NCBI GenBank assembly: GCA_027858355.1
Contig: JAQICW010000477.1
Location: forward strand, 1-6,790
DNA length: 6,790 nucleotides
Source of the DNA: Desulfobacula sp.
GTDB taxonomy: Bacteria > Desulfobacterota > Desulfobacteria > Desulfobacterales > Desulfobacteraceae
Direction: 5' to 3'
Both the position numbers and the translations under genes were made by a program. Positions 1 to 6,790 of this stretch are shown here, one piece after another. How positions within the stretch are numbered: the first letter of the stretch is position 1; each line of letters starts with the position of its first letter. The notes under the pieces were generated by a model. The model had not been told where the DNA came from and ran no database searches. It saw only the letters and a list, made by a program, of their open reading frames with translations.

Positions 1-5
1 TAATT

Positions 6-1844
6 ATGAAATTTTCAAGCCTAAAGCAATGCTTAGACATTTTAAAACAACAGGGCGAGCTCGTACAGCTCCACCAACCCGTTGACCCCGACCTTGAAAT
101 GGCTGAAATCACAAGAAGAGTGTTTAATGCCAGGGGCCCTGCAATATTATTTACAAATATCAGGAATACTAAATTTTCTGCTGTATCAAACCTGTTTGGC
201 ACCTTTGAGCGAACACTTAAAATTTTTGAACCCCAGCTTGCATCAGTAAAAGCCCTTGTGGATATCAAATCTGATTTTGGATCAGCCATTAAATATCCTG
301 GAAATATATTAAAAGCCTTGCCTGCATTAATCCATTCTTTACCATTAAAAGTATCCAGACCAAAGGTCCTTGAAAAGACATGCAGTATTCAGGATCTTCC
401 CATGATTAAATGCTGGCCCAAGGATGGGGGAGCATTTATACTTCTTCCCCAGGTTTTTTCCCAGGATCCTGAAAAAACATCTCTTTTCAGTTCAAATCTG
501 GGGATGTACCGGGTTCAGATTTCAGGAAATGATTACAAACCGGGCAAAGAGATCGGCCTTCATTATCAATTGCACAGAGGGATTGGCAATCACCACAAAA
601 AGGCTTTGGAAAAAAATCAGGAACTGAAGGTCAGCATTTTCATTGGTGGACCGCCTGCCCATGCGCTGGCCGCTGTTATGCCTCTTCCGGAAGGGTTGCC
701 GGAAATTGCCTTTGCAGGAGCCCTGGCAGGCAAAAACTTTAAATATACAAAAAAACATGGGCACTTAATTTCTGCAGATGCTGATTTTTGCATTACAGGC
801 ATAATTGTCCCGGGAAAAACAAAAAAAGAGGGTCCCTTTGGAGATCATTTAGGTTACTATTCTCTGGAACACGAGTATCCCTATTTAAAAGTAGAATCTG
901 TTTATCACAGAAAAGATGCCATTTTTCCATTTACAGTGGTGGGCCGTCCGCCCCAGGAAGATTCCAATTTTGGAAAATTAATCCACGAAATCACAAGGTC
1001 AGCGATTCCCGACAGCATCCCCGGGGTTACTGCCGTAAATGCTGTGGATGATGCAGGGGTTCACCCCCTGCTTCTTGTAAAAGCCCATGAACGGTATGTG
1101 CCCTATGCAAAAGAAAAAAGAATGCCAATGGAACTGTTAACCCATGCAAGCAGGATCCTGGGCACGGGTCAATTGTCTCTGGCAAAATATCTGATGATCT
1201 GCGCCCACGAAGACAACCCAGAACTGAATGTAAATGATGAAAAAGCTTTTTTCATTCATATGCTTGAACGGATAGATTTTTCATCTGATCTTCATTTTTT
1301 CACAAAAACCACCATGGACACCCTTGATTATTCCACCCAAAACATAACCTCAGGCTCAAAACTGGTGATGGCAGCGGCAGGCGAAAAAAGACGTCATTTA
1401 AAAAATGAATTTCCTAAACATTTTTCTTTGCCAGAGGAATTCAAGCATCCCAAAATTGTTCTGCCTGGCATTGTAGTGCTTGAAGGTCCTGAGTTTAAAA
1501 CATATGCTAAGGGGAAAATACAGATCAATAGGCTGAAAAAATATTTGCAGACCCAGGCCGGCCTGGACTTTCTCCCCTTGTTTGTGGTTGTCGACAATGC
1601 CGATTTTGCAGCAAAATCGTTTTCAAATTTTTTATGGGTGACTTTTTTAAGATCAAATCCTTCCCACGATATTTATGGGATAAATGAAAAAACATATTTT
1701 AAACACTGGGGATGCAAACCCCCTTTAATTATCGATGCCAGAATAAAACCCTTTCATTCTGATCCATTGGAGTCTGACAAAAAACTTATAGAAAAAGTTG
1801 ATGCCCTGGGAAAAAGGGGCGGACCGCTTTTCAATATTATTTAA
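6..1844 (+). CDS. UbiD-family prenylated-FMN-dependent decarboxylase (long, menaquinone-type form)
   Basis: Predicted cytoplasmic (de)carboxylase using prenylated FMN made by a UbiX partner; no ubiX is in the window. Seen directly: the start MKFSSLKQCLDILKQQGELV is typical of UbiD N-termini, so the first ATG is accepted; only 5 bp precede it, so its RBS and promoter cannot be judged. The motif NLGMYR places N164 and R169, H186 follows, and E233 lies in the PEIAFAGAL segment. These match the metal/cofactor ligands Asn-His-Glu and the catalytic Arg of Fdc1/UbiD. EGPFGDHLGYYS (residues 275-286) supplies the catalytic acidic pair E275/D280, and the GRPPQED motif follows near residue 315. At 612 aa it is longer than E. 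coli UbiD (about 500 aa). The long form is typical of proteins annotated as menaquinone-biosynthesis decarboxylases in Bacteroidetes and deltaproteobacteria. The family is certain. The substrate is not: a quinone-precursor acid is most likely, but UbiD paralogues also act on aromatic acids in anaerobes. No neighbour is a quinone gene. Confidence 0.93.
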   Translation: MKFSSLKQCLDILKQQGELVQLHQPVDPDLEMAEITRRVFNARGPAILFTNIRNTKFSAVSNLFGTFERTLKIFEPQLASVKALVDIKSDFGSAIKYPGNILKALPALIHSLPLKVSRPKVLEKTCSIQDLPMIKCWPKDGGAFILLPQVFSQDPEKTSLFSSNLGMYRVQISGNDYKPGKEIGLHYQLHRGIGNHHKKALEKNQELKVSIFIGGPPAHALAAVMPLPEGLPEIAFAGALAGKNFKYTKKHGHLISADADFCITGIIVPGKTKKEGPFGDHLGYYSLEHEYPYLKVESVYHRKDAIFPFTVVGRPPQEDSNFGKLIHEITRSAIPDSIPGVTAVNAVDDAGVHPLLLVKAHERYVPYAKEKRMPMELLTHASRILGTGQLSLAKYLMICAHEDNPELNVNDEKAFFIHMLERIDFSSDLHFFTKTTMDTLDYSTQNITSGSKLVMAAAGEKRRHLKNEFPKHFSLPEEFKHPKIVLPGIVVLEGPEFKTYAKGKIQINRLKKYLQTQAGLDFLPLFVVVDNADFAAKSFSNFLWVTFLRSNPSHDIYGINEKTYFKHWGCKPPLIIDARIKPFHSDPLESDKKLIEKVDALGKRGGPLFNII

Positions 1845-1853
1845 AAGAAATAT

Positions 1854-3152
1854 ATGATTATAATTACGACCCATAAAGAATCGGATTTTGATGCATTGGC
1901 ATCCCTGGTTGCAGCAAGCCTGCTATATCCCGATGCCATACCTGTTTTACCAATGTCTATTAATGCAAACCTGAGGGCCTTTTTAGCCATTCACAAAGAT
2001 TTGTTTAAACTCTGCTCTCCCAGCGATATTATTCTTGATCATGTAAAAACCCTTGTGGTTGTTGATACTCATTCCTGGGATCGACTGGAAGGAATGGAAC
2101 CTTTAAAAGACAGACAGGACCTTAAAATTATTGTTTGGGACCATCATTCTGAAGGAAATATTGAAGCCTGTCAAAAAAATATCAAAGAAACAGGGGCTGC
2201 TGTCACCCTGTTGGTGGAAGAGATTGAAAAACAAAAAAAACTGATCACCCCGATTCAGGCAACGCTTTTTTTAATGGGGCTATATGAAGATACTGGCAAC
2301 CTGACATTTGCCTCCACCATGGCCGAGGACGCTTATGCAGCCGGGTTTCTTCTTGACAGAAAGGCTGATCTGCAGATTCTTTCTAATTTTTTACGACAAG
2401 CCTATGGGAAAAAACAAAAAGATATCCTTTTTCAAATGATACAGGAAGCACAAAGAAAAGAGATCAGCGGATTCTCCATCAGTATTGCCAAGATGAAAAT
2501 CCAGGGACGAATCGATAACCTTGCAATGGTCCTTGAAATGTACCGGAAAATTGTCAATGTTGATGCTGCCTTTGGAATTTTCAAAGATATTGAAAAAAAT
2601 AAATGCATTGTCATTGGCAGAAGTAATATAGATGAAATTAATATTGGTTTGTTAATGAAAACCATAGGGGGAGGCGGACATCCAGGTGCAGGCTCAGCTC
2701 TTTTGAAAGCAGTTAACCCGGATACAATTGAAGAAATGCTGCTGGAACTCATCTCAGGGAATCAGCAATCTTCGATCTTATTGTCGGATATCATGTCCCA
2801 TCCTGTGGTTATAGTTAATGAGGATACAACAATTGAAGCCGCAGCCATGATTTTAAGAGACCTGGGCTGCAGCGGCATGCCCGTTGTGGATAAAAATGGG
2901 CAGATCACTGGTGTAATTTCCCGGCGTGATTTTAAGAAACTCAGAAAATCAAAACACATGCAATCTCCTGTAAAAGCCTATATGAGCAGGAATGTTGTCA
3001 CCATCTCCCATGACAAAAGTATAATGGAAGTTGTAAGGCTTATGATAAAACATGACGTCGGACGAATCCCGGTCATTAAAGAGGATAAAATTGTGGGAAT
3101 AATTACCCGGTCTGACACAATGACGTATTTTTATGATCTTTTGCCGGATTGA
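1854..3152 (+). CDS. DHH-DHHA1 phosphoesterase with tandem CBS domains (stand-alone N-terminal half of a CCA-type enzyme)
   Basis: Domains in order: DHH phosphoesterase (about 1-160), DHHA1 (about 205-300), CBS1 (about 311-365) and CBS2 (about 375-430). Visible metal-site motifs are THKESDFDALAS (H7, D11, D13), VVVDTHS (D71), WDHHSEG (D96, H97, H98) and GLYEDTGNLTF (D146); GGGGHPGAG (272-280) is the DHHA1 substrate-binding glycine loop. All key residues are present, so hydrolysis of a phosphodiester or nucleotide substrate is plausible, with the CBS pair probably sensing an adenine nucleotide. The motif spelling resembles the N-terminal part of the long (about 850-900 aa) CCA-adding/poly(A) polymerase-like proteins of deltaproteobacteria, Aquifex and cyanobacteria more than NrnA or RecJ. 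Here the protein ends at YFYDLLPD, right after CBS2, with no nucleotidyltransferase domain. It starts 9 bp after the UbiD gene with only a weak purine-rich leader (AAGAAA), suggesting co-transcription. The exact substrate is unknown. Confidence 0.9.
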   Translation: MIIITTHKESDFDALASLVAASLLYPDAIPVLPMSINANLRAFLAIHKDLFKLCSPSDIILDHVKTLVVVDTHSWDRLEGMEPLKDRQDLKIIVWDHHSEGNIEACQKNIKETGAAVTLLVEEIEKQKKLITPIQATLFLMGLYEDTGNLTFASTMAEDAYAAGFLLDRKADLQILSNFLRQAYGKKQKDILFQMIQEAQRKEISGFSISIAKMKIQGRIDNLAMVLEMYRKIVNVDAAFGIFKDIEKNKCIVIGRSNIDEINIGLLMKTIGGGGHPGAGSALLKAVNPDTIEEMLLELISGNQQSSILLSDIMSHPVVIVNEDTTIEAAAMILRDLGCSGMPVVDKNGQITGVISRRDFKKLRKSKHMQSPVKAYMSRNVVTISHDKSIMEVVRLMIKHDVGRIPVIKEDKIVGIITRSDTMTYFYDLLPD

Positions 3153-3173
3153 GCGAGTCCTAAGGTGGGGTTT

Positions 3174-4823
3174 TCATAAATTAAGTCTTTTTTTTGCTTT
3201 AACAGCAAGTTTTTCCCGGAATATTTTTGAGTTATGCCGGATATCCACAGGGAAATCTTTTTCAATAAAAATATGATGGATATTGGCTGTTAGCGGGTTT
3301 GATTTTGCCAGGACAAGAAGCTCATTAATAAAGACTTTTTTGTCCTTTATTTTTGAATAAGGTTCGATAAATATGACGGGAGTCTGCATATTTCGCGGGC
3401 CTGCACCGGCAAGGGCACTTCTGAAAACATTTTCATGATTGTTGAAAATGGCTTCAACAGGGATGGTAAAAAGTGTTTCATCCAGAGTAATAACCCTGTG
3501 GCTTTTTCTTCCGCAAAACCATATTCTTCCCTTTGAATCCAACCATGCAAGGTCGCCCATCCTATGCCAGGCTGTGCCATCCGGGTCATGGATTTTGGCC
3601 AGCAGGTCTGCTTCGCGATTATCAAAATAATGCTGGGTCACAAGATCTGCTTTTACGATTATCTCACCCACCTGGTTTTTAGGAACCTTGAATTTATCAT
3701 GAAGCTGGGTAATGGGATCATCACTGATTTTAATCAGTTTGACCTGTGTATTGCAGACAGGCCTTCCAATACACATGCCATACCCTTGTTCAGTAAGTAT
3801 TTTAGTTTCAGAAAGGATTTCATTGGACCCGATGGAGATCACAGGGACAGCCTCCGTTGCACCATAGGGGGTATGAATCTGGGCATGATCAGACAGCATG
3901 CTTGAAAATTGTTCTATGTTGGCAGGGGTCACAGGCGCTCCTGCAGATATCACACGCCTTAATGTCGGCAGTTTGATATTGTTTTCCTTACCAAACTTAC
4001 CCACCCTGTTTAACAGAGCAGGAGAGGCAAACATATTGGTAACACCATGATTTTCAATGGCTTCAATGATTTTTGCCGGATTTGCCCGGGCTGGTTTGGT
4101 GGGGTCCATATCTGGTATGACAGCTGTCATGCCAAGGATTGGATCAAAAAGGGCAAATAAAGGAAATGTGGGCAGATCAATCTCATCAGGATCAATCTGA
4201 AAATGTTTCTGGATCTGATTTATCTGGGCTTTAAAATTACCATGGGTATATATTACCCCTTTGGCAGGACCAGTTGACCCTGTGGTAAAAACAATGGCAG
4301 CGGTTTCATCACGTGTGGTATGGGCTTTTGGATAAGGGTCATCTATTTGTAGCATGAGTTGATCAAGGGTATATCCCCCCCAGAACCATCTTTTTCCCAC
4401 TGTAACCCAGTGTTTTACTGATTTAAAAAAACTGGGTTTCAGTTTCCTTAAAAGATGGGCTTTTTTAATACCGATAAAGGCTTTGGGTTTACTCTGTTCC
4501 AGACATTGAAGCATCCTTTTAATTCCCATACCAGGATCAACCACAACAGGCACTGCACCCACCTTGAACATGGCAAATATGGTGATAAAAAAATCCATGC
4601 CAGGGGGTATCATTAAAATGGTTCGGGTTCCCCTGATGATGCCGATTCTTTCAAGACCAAAGGCAAGCCTGTCTGATTCAGTTTCCAGCTGGGTAAATGT
4701 CATCTGGCTGTATAGAACCCGGCCTTTTTTGTCTCTACCTTCAGGATAAACAATTGCTCTTTTAAAAGGGTATTTTTCCTGTGTTTTTTTAAGGCCCACT
4801 GAAATATTTATATAGGTTGTCAT
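3174..4823 (-). CDS. oleC: OleC, ATP-dependent beta-lactone synthetase (ANL superfamily)
   Basis: Third step of head-to-head olefin synthesis: 2-alkyl-3-hydroxyalkanoic acid plus ATP gives a cis-beta-lactone, AMP and PPi. The 549-aa protein has the ANL layout. P-loop TTGSTGPAKGV covers 180-190, YGATEA 320-325, the ribose-binding Asp is D424 in RMGDLAWLD, and the hinge region is GRIWFCGRKSHRV (R439). The C-terminal lysine motif PVDIRHNSKIFREKL contains K533. The PxDxRHNxKIxR form of this last motif is characteristic of OleC rather than ordinary fatty acyl-CoA ligases, and length fits OleC (about 550 aa). The start MTTYINISVGLKKTQEKYP fits the family; the leader has only a weak SD (AAAGAAA). 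It lies 65 bp after oleB in the same direction, unfused, unlike the oleBC fusions of some actinobacteria. Its stop lies 21 bp from the convergent DHH/CBS gene, so no oleD follows. Without context it would be called an AMP-dependent synthetase; the order A-B-C settles it. Confidence 0.92.
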   Translation of the reverse strand: MTTYINISVGLKKTQEKYPFKRAIVYPEGRDKKGRVLYSQMTFTQLETESDRLAFGLERIGIIRGTRTILMIPPGMDFFITIFAMFKVGAVPVVVDPGMGIKRMLQCLEQSKPKAFIGIKKAHLLRKLKPSFFKSVKHWVTVGKRWFWGGYTLDQLMLQIDDPYPKAHTTRDETAAIVFTTGSTGPAKGVIYTHGNFKAQINQIQKHFQIDPDEIDLPTFPLFALFDPILGMTAVIPDMDPTKPARANPAKIIEAIENHGVTNMFASPALLNRVGKFGKENNIKLPTLRRVISAGAPVTPANIEQFSSMLSDHAQIHTPYGATEAVPVISIGSNEILSETKILTEQGYGMCIGRPVCNTQVKLIKISDDPITQLHDKFKVPKNQVGEIIVKADLVTQHYFDNREADLLAKIHDPDGTAWHRMGDLAWLDSKGRIWFCGRKSHRVITLDETLFTIPVEAIFNNHENVFRSALAGAGPRNMQTPVIFIEPYSKIKDKKVFINELLVLAKSNPLTANIHHIFIEKDFPVDIRHNSKIFREKLAVKAKKRLNL

Positions 4824-4888
4824 AAGAATTTCTTTTTACCCTAAGCTGTAACTAAATGTCAAAACAAAGAATACTTTATTTGTTTGCT

Positions 4889-5803
4889 TCATTTGTTTAA
4901 AAAGGCTTCAATCAATTTGCTTGTTTCTTCTGGCTTGTCTTCAAACAGGTAATGGCCTGCATCGTGAAAAACATGGGTGGCGGCTTGTGGGAATCTTGTC
5001 TTAAATTCATTTAAAAATGCCAGGTCAAAAACAAAATCTTTAGCCCCCCATAAAAATAATAATGAGGCTTGGTCAAGCTGGTTCAGATTCTGGTCCACAT
5101 GATTGACAATGTCATAGCTTTGATCCTTTGGGCCCATGGGTATATCCTGAACAAATTTTAAGGTCGCAATCCTGTTTTTCCAGGAATTATAAGGTTCAAC
5201 AAGCCCTTTTTTGACTGCAGGGGCTAATCTTGTTTTACTGCCAAGATAAAGTGCACCTTTTGCAAATATGTTTAATCCAAGTACAGCAGGGATTGCAAAA
5301 ACCTTAATATATTTAATCAGCCATAAAACAAAGGGAAATCGTTTTTCCTTTGGCAGAAAAAACCCTGAGGTATTGGTAATAATAATCTTATCAATTTTAT
5401 CCAGGTGATCCACTGCCCAGGCAAGGCCAATCATACCGCCCCAGTCATGGAGGACCAGATTTATTCGTTCACTGATATGCAGACGGGTTACCAGGGTGTC
5501 AAGATCTTTCACCCGGGATTCCAGGGTATATTTATATGTTTTTGCATCAGGCTTGTCTGAAAAACCGCATCCAATATGATCCAGGGCAATGGTGCGAAAA
5601 TTCTTTGAAAGACTCTGGATCAGGTGACGAAAGTAAAACGACCAGGTTGGATTACCGTGTACCATCAGAACAGGTTTTCCTTCACCCTTATCAATATAGT
5701 GAAGATCATGCCCGTTAATATTCATAAAAGAGGAATCAAAGGGGTAAAGATCTTCAAAGCCTTTTGTGGAAGTCAGTTTATCATTAATACGTTTTTCTAC
5801 CAT
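4889..5803 (-). CDS. oleB: OleB, beta-lactone decarboxylase (alpha/beta-hydrolase, haloalkane dehalogenase-like)
   Basis: Final step of the Ole pathway: decarboxylation of the beta-lactone made by OleC to a long-chain cis-alkene and CO2. The 304-aa protein has the alpha/beta-hydrolase fold of the haloalkane dehalogenase group. The oxyanion-hole segment is VHGNPTWSFYFR (48-59) and the nucleophile elbow is VLHDWGG, with Asp (D120) rather than Ser as nucleophile and W121 next to it. The acid is probably D256 in LWGAKDF and the base is H284 in DAGHYLFED. A hydrophobic cap stretch (about 157-180, FVLWLIKYIKVFAIPAVLG) suits a very greasy substrate and is not necessarily a membrane span. No signal peptide is seen. 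Its ATG overlaps the oleA stop (ATGGTAG), and AGGTG a few bases upstream, inside oleA, is a plausible SD. This points to translational coupling. By sequence alone it could be labelled haloalkane dehalogenase or epoxide hydrolase; the flanking oleA and oleC argue for OleB. Confidence 0.91.
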   Translation of the reverse strand: MVEKRINDKLTSTKGFEDLYPFDSSFMNINGHDLHYIDKGEGKPVLMVHGNPTWSFYFRHLIQSLSKNFRTIALDHIGCGFSDKPDAKTYKYTLESRVKDLDTLVTRLHISERINLVLHDWGGMIGLAWAVDHLDKIDKIIITNTSGFFLPKEKRFPFVLWLIKYIKVFAIPAVLGLNIFAKGALYLGSKTRLAPAVKKGLVEPYNSWKNRIATLKFVQDIPMGPKDQSYDIVNHVDQNLNQLDQASLLFLWGAKDFVFDLAFLNEFKTRFPQAATHVFHDAGHYLFEDKPEETSKLIEAFLNK

Positions 5804-5812
5804 TCAACACCT
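5797..5812 (-). promoter_or_regulatory. oleA/oleB stop-start overlap with internal Shine-Dalgarno
   Basis: Read on the minus strand, AGGTG-TTGA-ATGGTAG places a short SD-like AGGTG four bases before the oleB ATG, and the ATG overlaps the oleA TAG by 7 bases. This arrangement fixes the oleB start and suggests that oleB is translated by coupling to oleA. The match is short, so the ribosome-binding call is moderate. Confidence 0.6.
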
Positions 5813-6790
5813 AAAATATAACAATTCAGTCCTGATCCCACACCGATAAAGGCGACAAAATCCTCTGGCTGCAAAAAGCCTCTTTCATCGGCAATGGCTG
5901 CAGTGATGGGAAGTGATACTGATCCCACATTACCAAGAAAGGGAAAGGTGGCAAAATCCTTTTGTATATCCTGGTTCAAGACCTGGTAAAATCTCTGATG
6001 GTGCGCTGCCCCGACCTGGTGGCCGATAAATTTATCTGGTTTGTCGGAGGGTAAATTAAATTGTTTTTTAAATTCATCAAAGGTTTTTCTGGCAAGGATA
6101 AGACCGTTGTCAAGAACATCCTGGGCCTGGGTTCGCATGATAACTTTAGAATCTGTGGGCATACCTTTTTGTTCAAATCCCCAGTGGCAAAGTCTATAAT
6201 GTTCAATGGCATTTTTTACCACTCCACCTCTAAGGGCATGTTTTCTATTGTCGGGATTACCAATGGTTCCATTGGTTAACAATACAGCCGCCGCTCCTGA
6301 ACCACCAGTCATCGTGGCAATGGTATTTTTATAAAACTCAGCACTTTTACGGGTGTTGATCTCGTCAATGGTTGAATCAACAATTTGTCGTGCTGTTTCA
6401 CAGGAGACCACAAGCCCGGCCTTTATATTGCCCAGTTCTATTTCATTGGCCACCTGGACAATCCCTGTTACCATCCCTAAACACGCGCTTTTAACATCAT
6501 AGATATGGGCATTTTCCCCAATGTTCAACTGGTCAGCCACGGAACAGGAGGTGGCTGGTTCAAATCCATCCTGGCCCACCCCGCAATATACCAGGGCCCC
6601 GATCTGGTCAGCGGAGATATCGGCTTCATCAAGGGCTCTTTGGCCGGCAATGGCGGCATGGTCGGCAAGAATATGGACTTTATCCCAATACCGTCTTTCT
6701 TTTATGCCGGTTAAAATTTCAAGCTGCCCTGGCCCAAACCCCACAGCTGCATAAAAAGGTGCCAGTTTTTCTTCCAGCTCTATGGTAGTT
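5797..6790 (-). CDS. oleA: OleA, fatty acyl-CoA head-to-head condensing enzyme (thiolase fold), 5' end cut by window
   Basis: First step of the pathway: non-decarboxylative Claisen condensation of two fatty acyl-CoAs to a 2-alkyl-3-ketoalkanoic acid. The reading frame stays open to the window edge. Upstream of an internal GTG at 6744-6742 it encodes TTIELEEKLAPFYAA, which matches the OleA N-terminal region, so the gene is partial and that GTG is not the start; roughly 20 residues are missing. Numbering from that GTG, the nucleophile is C88 (KSACLGM), H242 is in GHQVGAAHH and N272 is in GNVGSVS, giving the thiolase-fold Cys-His-Asn triad. E62 in FEPATSC lies 26 residues before the Cys, at the same spacing as the catalytic glutamate (E117/C143) of Xanthomonas OleA. 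This glutamate separates OleA from FabH (KAS III), the usual automatic label. It ends in a TAG that overlaps the oleB start by 7 bp. Its promoter lies outside the window. Confidence 0.92.
   Translation of the reverse strand, partial: TTIELEEKLAPFYAAVGFGPGQLEILTGIKERRYWDKVHILADHAAIAGQRALDEADISADQIGALVYCGVGQDGFEPATSCSVADQLNIGENAHIYDVKSACLGMVTGIVQVANEIELGNIKAGLVVSCETARQIVDSTIDEINTRKSAEFYKNTIATMTGGSGAAAVLLTNGTIGNPDNRKHALRGGVVKNAIEHYRLCHWGFEQKGMPTDSKVIMRTQAQDVLDNGLILARKTFDEFKKQFNLPSDKPDKFIGHQVGAAHHQRFYQVLNQDIQKDFATFPFLGNVGSVSLPITAAIADERGFLQPEDFVAFIGVGSGLNCYILGVEW

Noticed and set aside
3153..3179. Readthrough of the DHH/CBS stop codon into a remnant of the nucleotidyltransferase domain
   Set aside because: The in-frame continuation is only eight codons (ASPKVGFS) before a TAA and has no resemblance to that domain.
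3564..3905. Plus-strand open frame of 113 codons antisense to oleC
   Set aside because: It lies wholly within oleC, whose P-loop, A5, A7 and A10 motifs are in the other strand's frame; the antisense translation has no recognisable domain and no good SD.
4824..4888. Possible promoter or terminator between oleB and oleC
   Set aside because: The 65-bp AT-rich gap shows no convincing -35/-10 pair at proper spacing and no hairpin with a T-run on the minus strand.
4889..5803. Haloalkane dehalogenase identity for the alpha/beta-hydrolase
   Set aside because: The HDWGG Asp-nucleophile motif is shared with dehalogenases, but its overlap with oleA and its position next to oleC fit OleB; there is no other sign of halocarbon metabolism.
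5976..6212. Alternative-frame open frame within oleA
   Set aside because: It overlaps the catalytic His region of oleA in another frame and has low-complexity shadow character.
6742..6744. GTG as the true start of oleA
   Set aside because: The frame is open upstream to the window edge and encodes residues conserved in OleA, so the gene is cut by the window rather than starting here.
5797..6790. FabH (beta-ketoacyl-ACP synthase III) identity
   Set aside because: The thiolase-fold triad is shared, but the glutamate 26 residues before the Cys, the N-terminal LEEKLAPFY/GPGQLEILTGIKERR region and the oleB-oleC neighbours point to OleA.

Overview
The window looks like chromosome from an anaerobic deltaproteobacterium (Desulfobacterota), most plausibly a Desulfobacteraceae-type sulfate reducer. 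The reasons are moderate GC with AT-rich codon use, a long-form UbiD decarboxylase, a DHH/CBS protein of the type fused to tRNA nucleotidyltransferase in that group, and an ole (head-to-head olefin) cluster. This placement is inferred from protein character; no marker gene is present. Coding density is very high. There is no intergenic stretch over 70 bp, and I see no RNA gene, mobile element, CRISPR array or long repeat.

Positions 6-3152 (+ strand) hold two co-directional genes 9 bp apart: a 612-aa UbiD-family prenyl-FMN-dependent decarboxylase with intact metal/cofactor and catalytic residues, and a 432-aa DHH-DHHA1-CBS-CBS protein. The second protein matches the N-terminal half of long CCA-adding enzymes but stops where the nucleotidyltransferase domain would begin.

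Positions 3174-6790 (- strand, convergent with the first pair, only 21 bp between stop codons) hold three genes read from right to left. They are a 5'-truncated thiolase-fold enzyme (OleA), an alpha/beta hydrolase (OleB; its start overlaps the OleA stop by 7 bp) and an AMP-forming synthetase (OleC). Together they are recognised as an oleABC operon. OleA condenses two fatty acyl-CoAs head to head into a 2-alkyl-3-keto acid, OleD (NADPH reductase) gives the 3-hydroxy acid, OleC closes the beta-lactone with ATP, and OleB decarboxylates the beta-lactone to a long-chain cis-olefin.

The usual fourth gene, oleD, is not downstream of oleC: the convergent DHH/CBS gene occupies that place. It must lie upstream of oleA (outside the window), elsewhere in the genome, or be replaced. 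The two most interesting points are the oleABC cluster with its displaced or missing reductase, and the stand-alone DHH-CBS half of a CCA-type enzyme.
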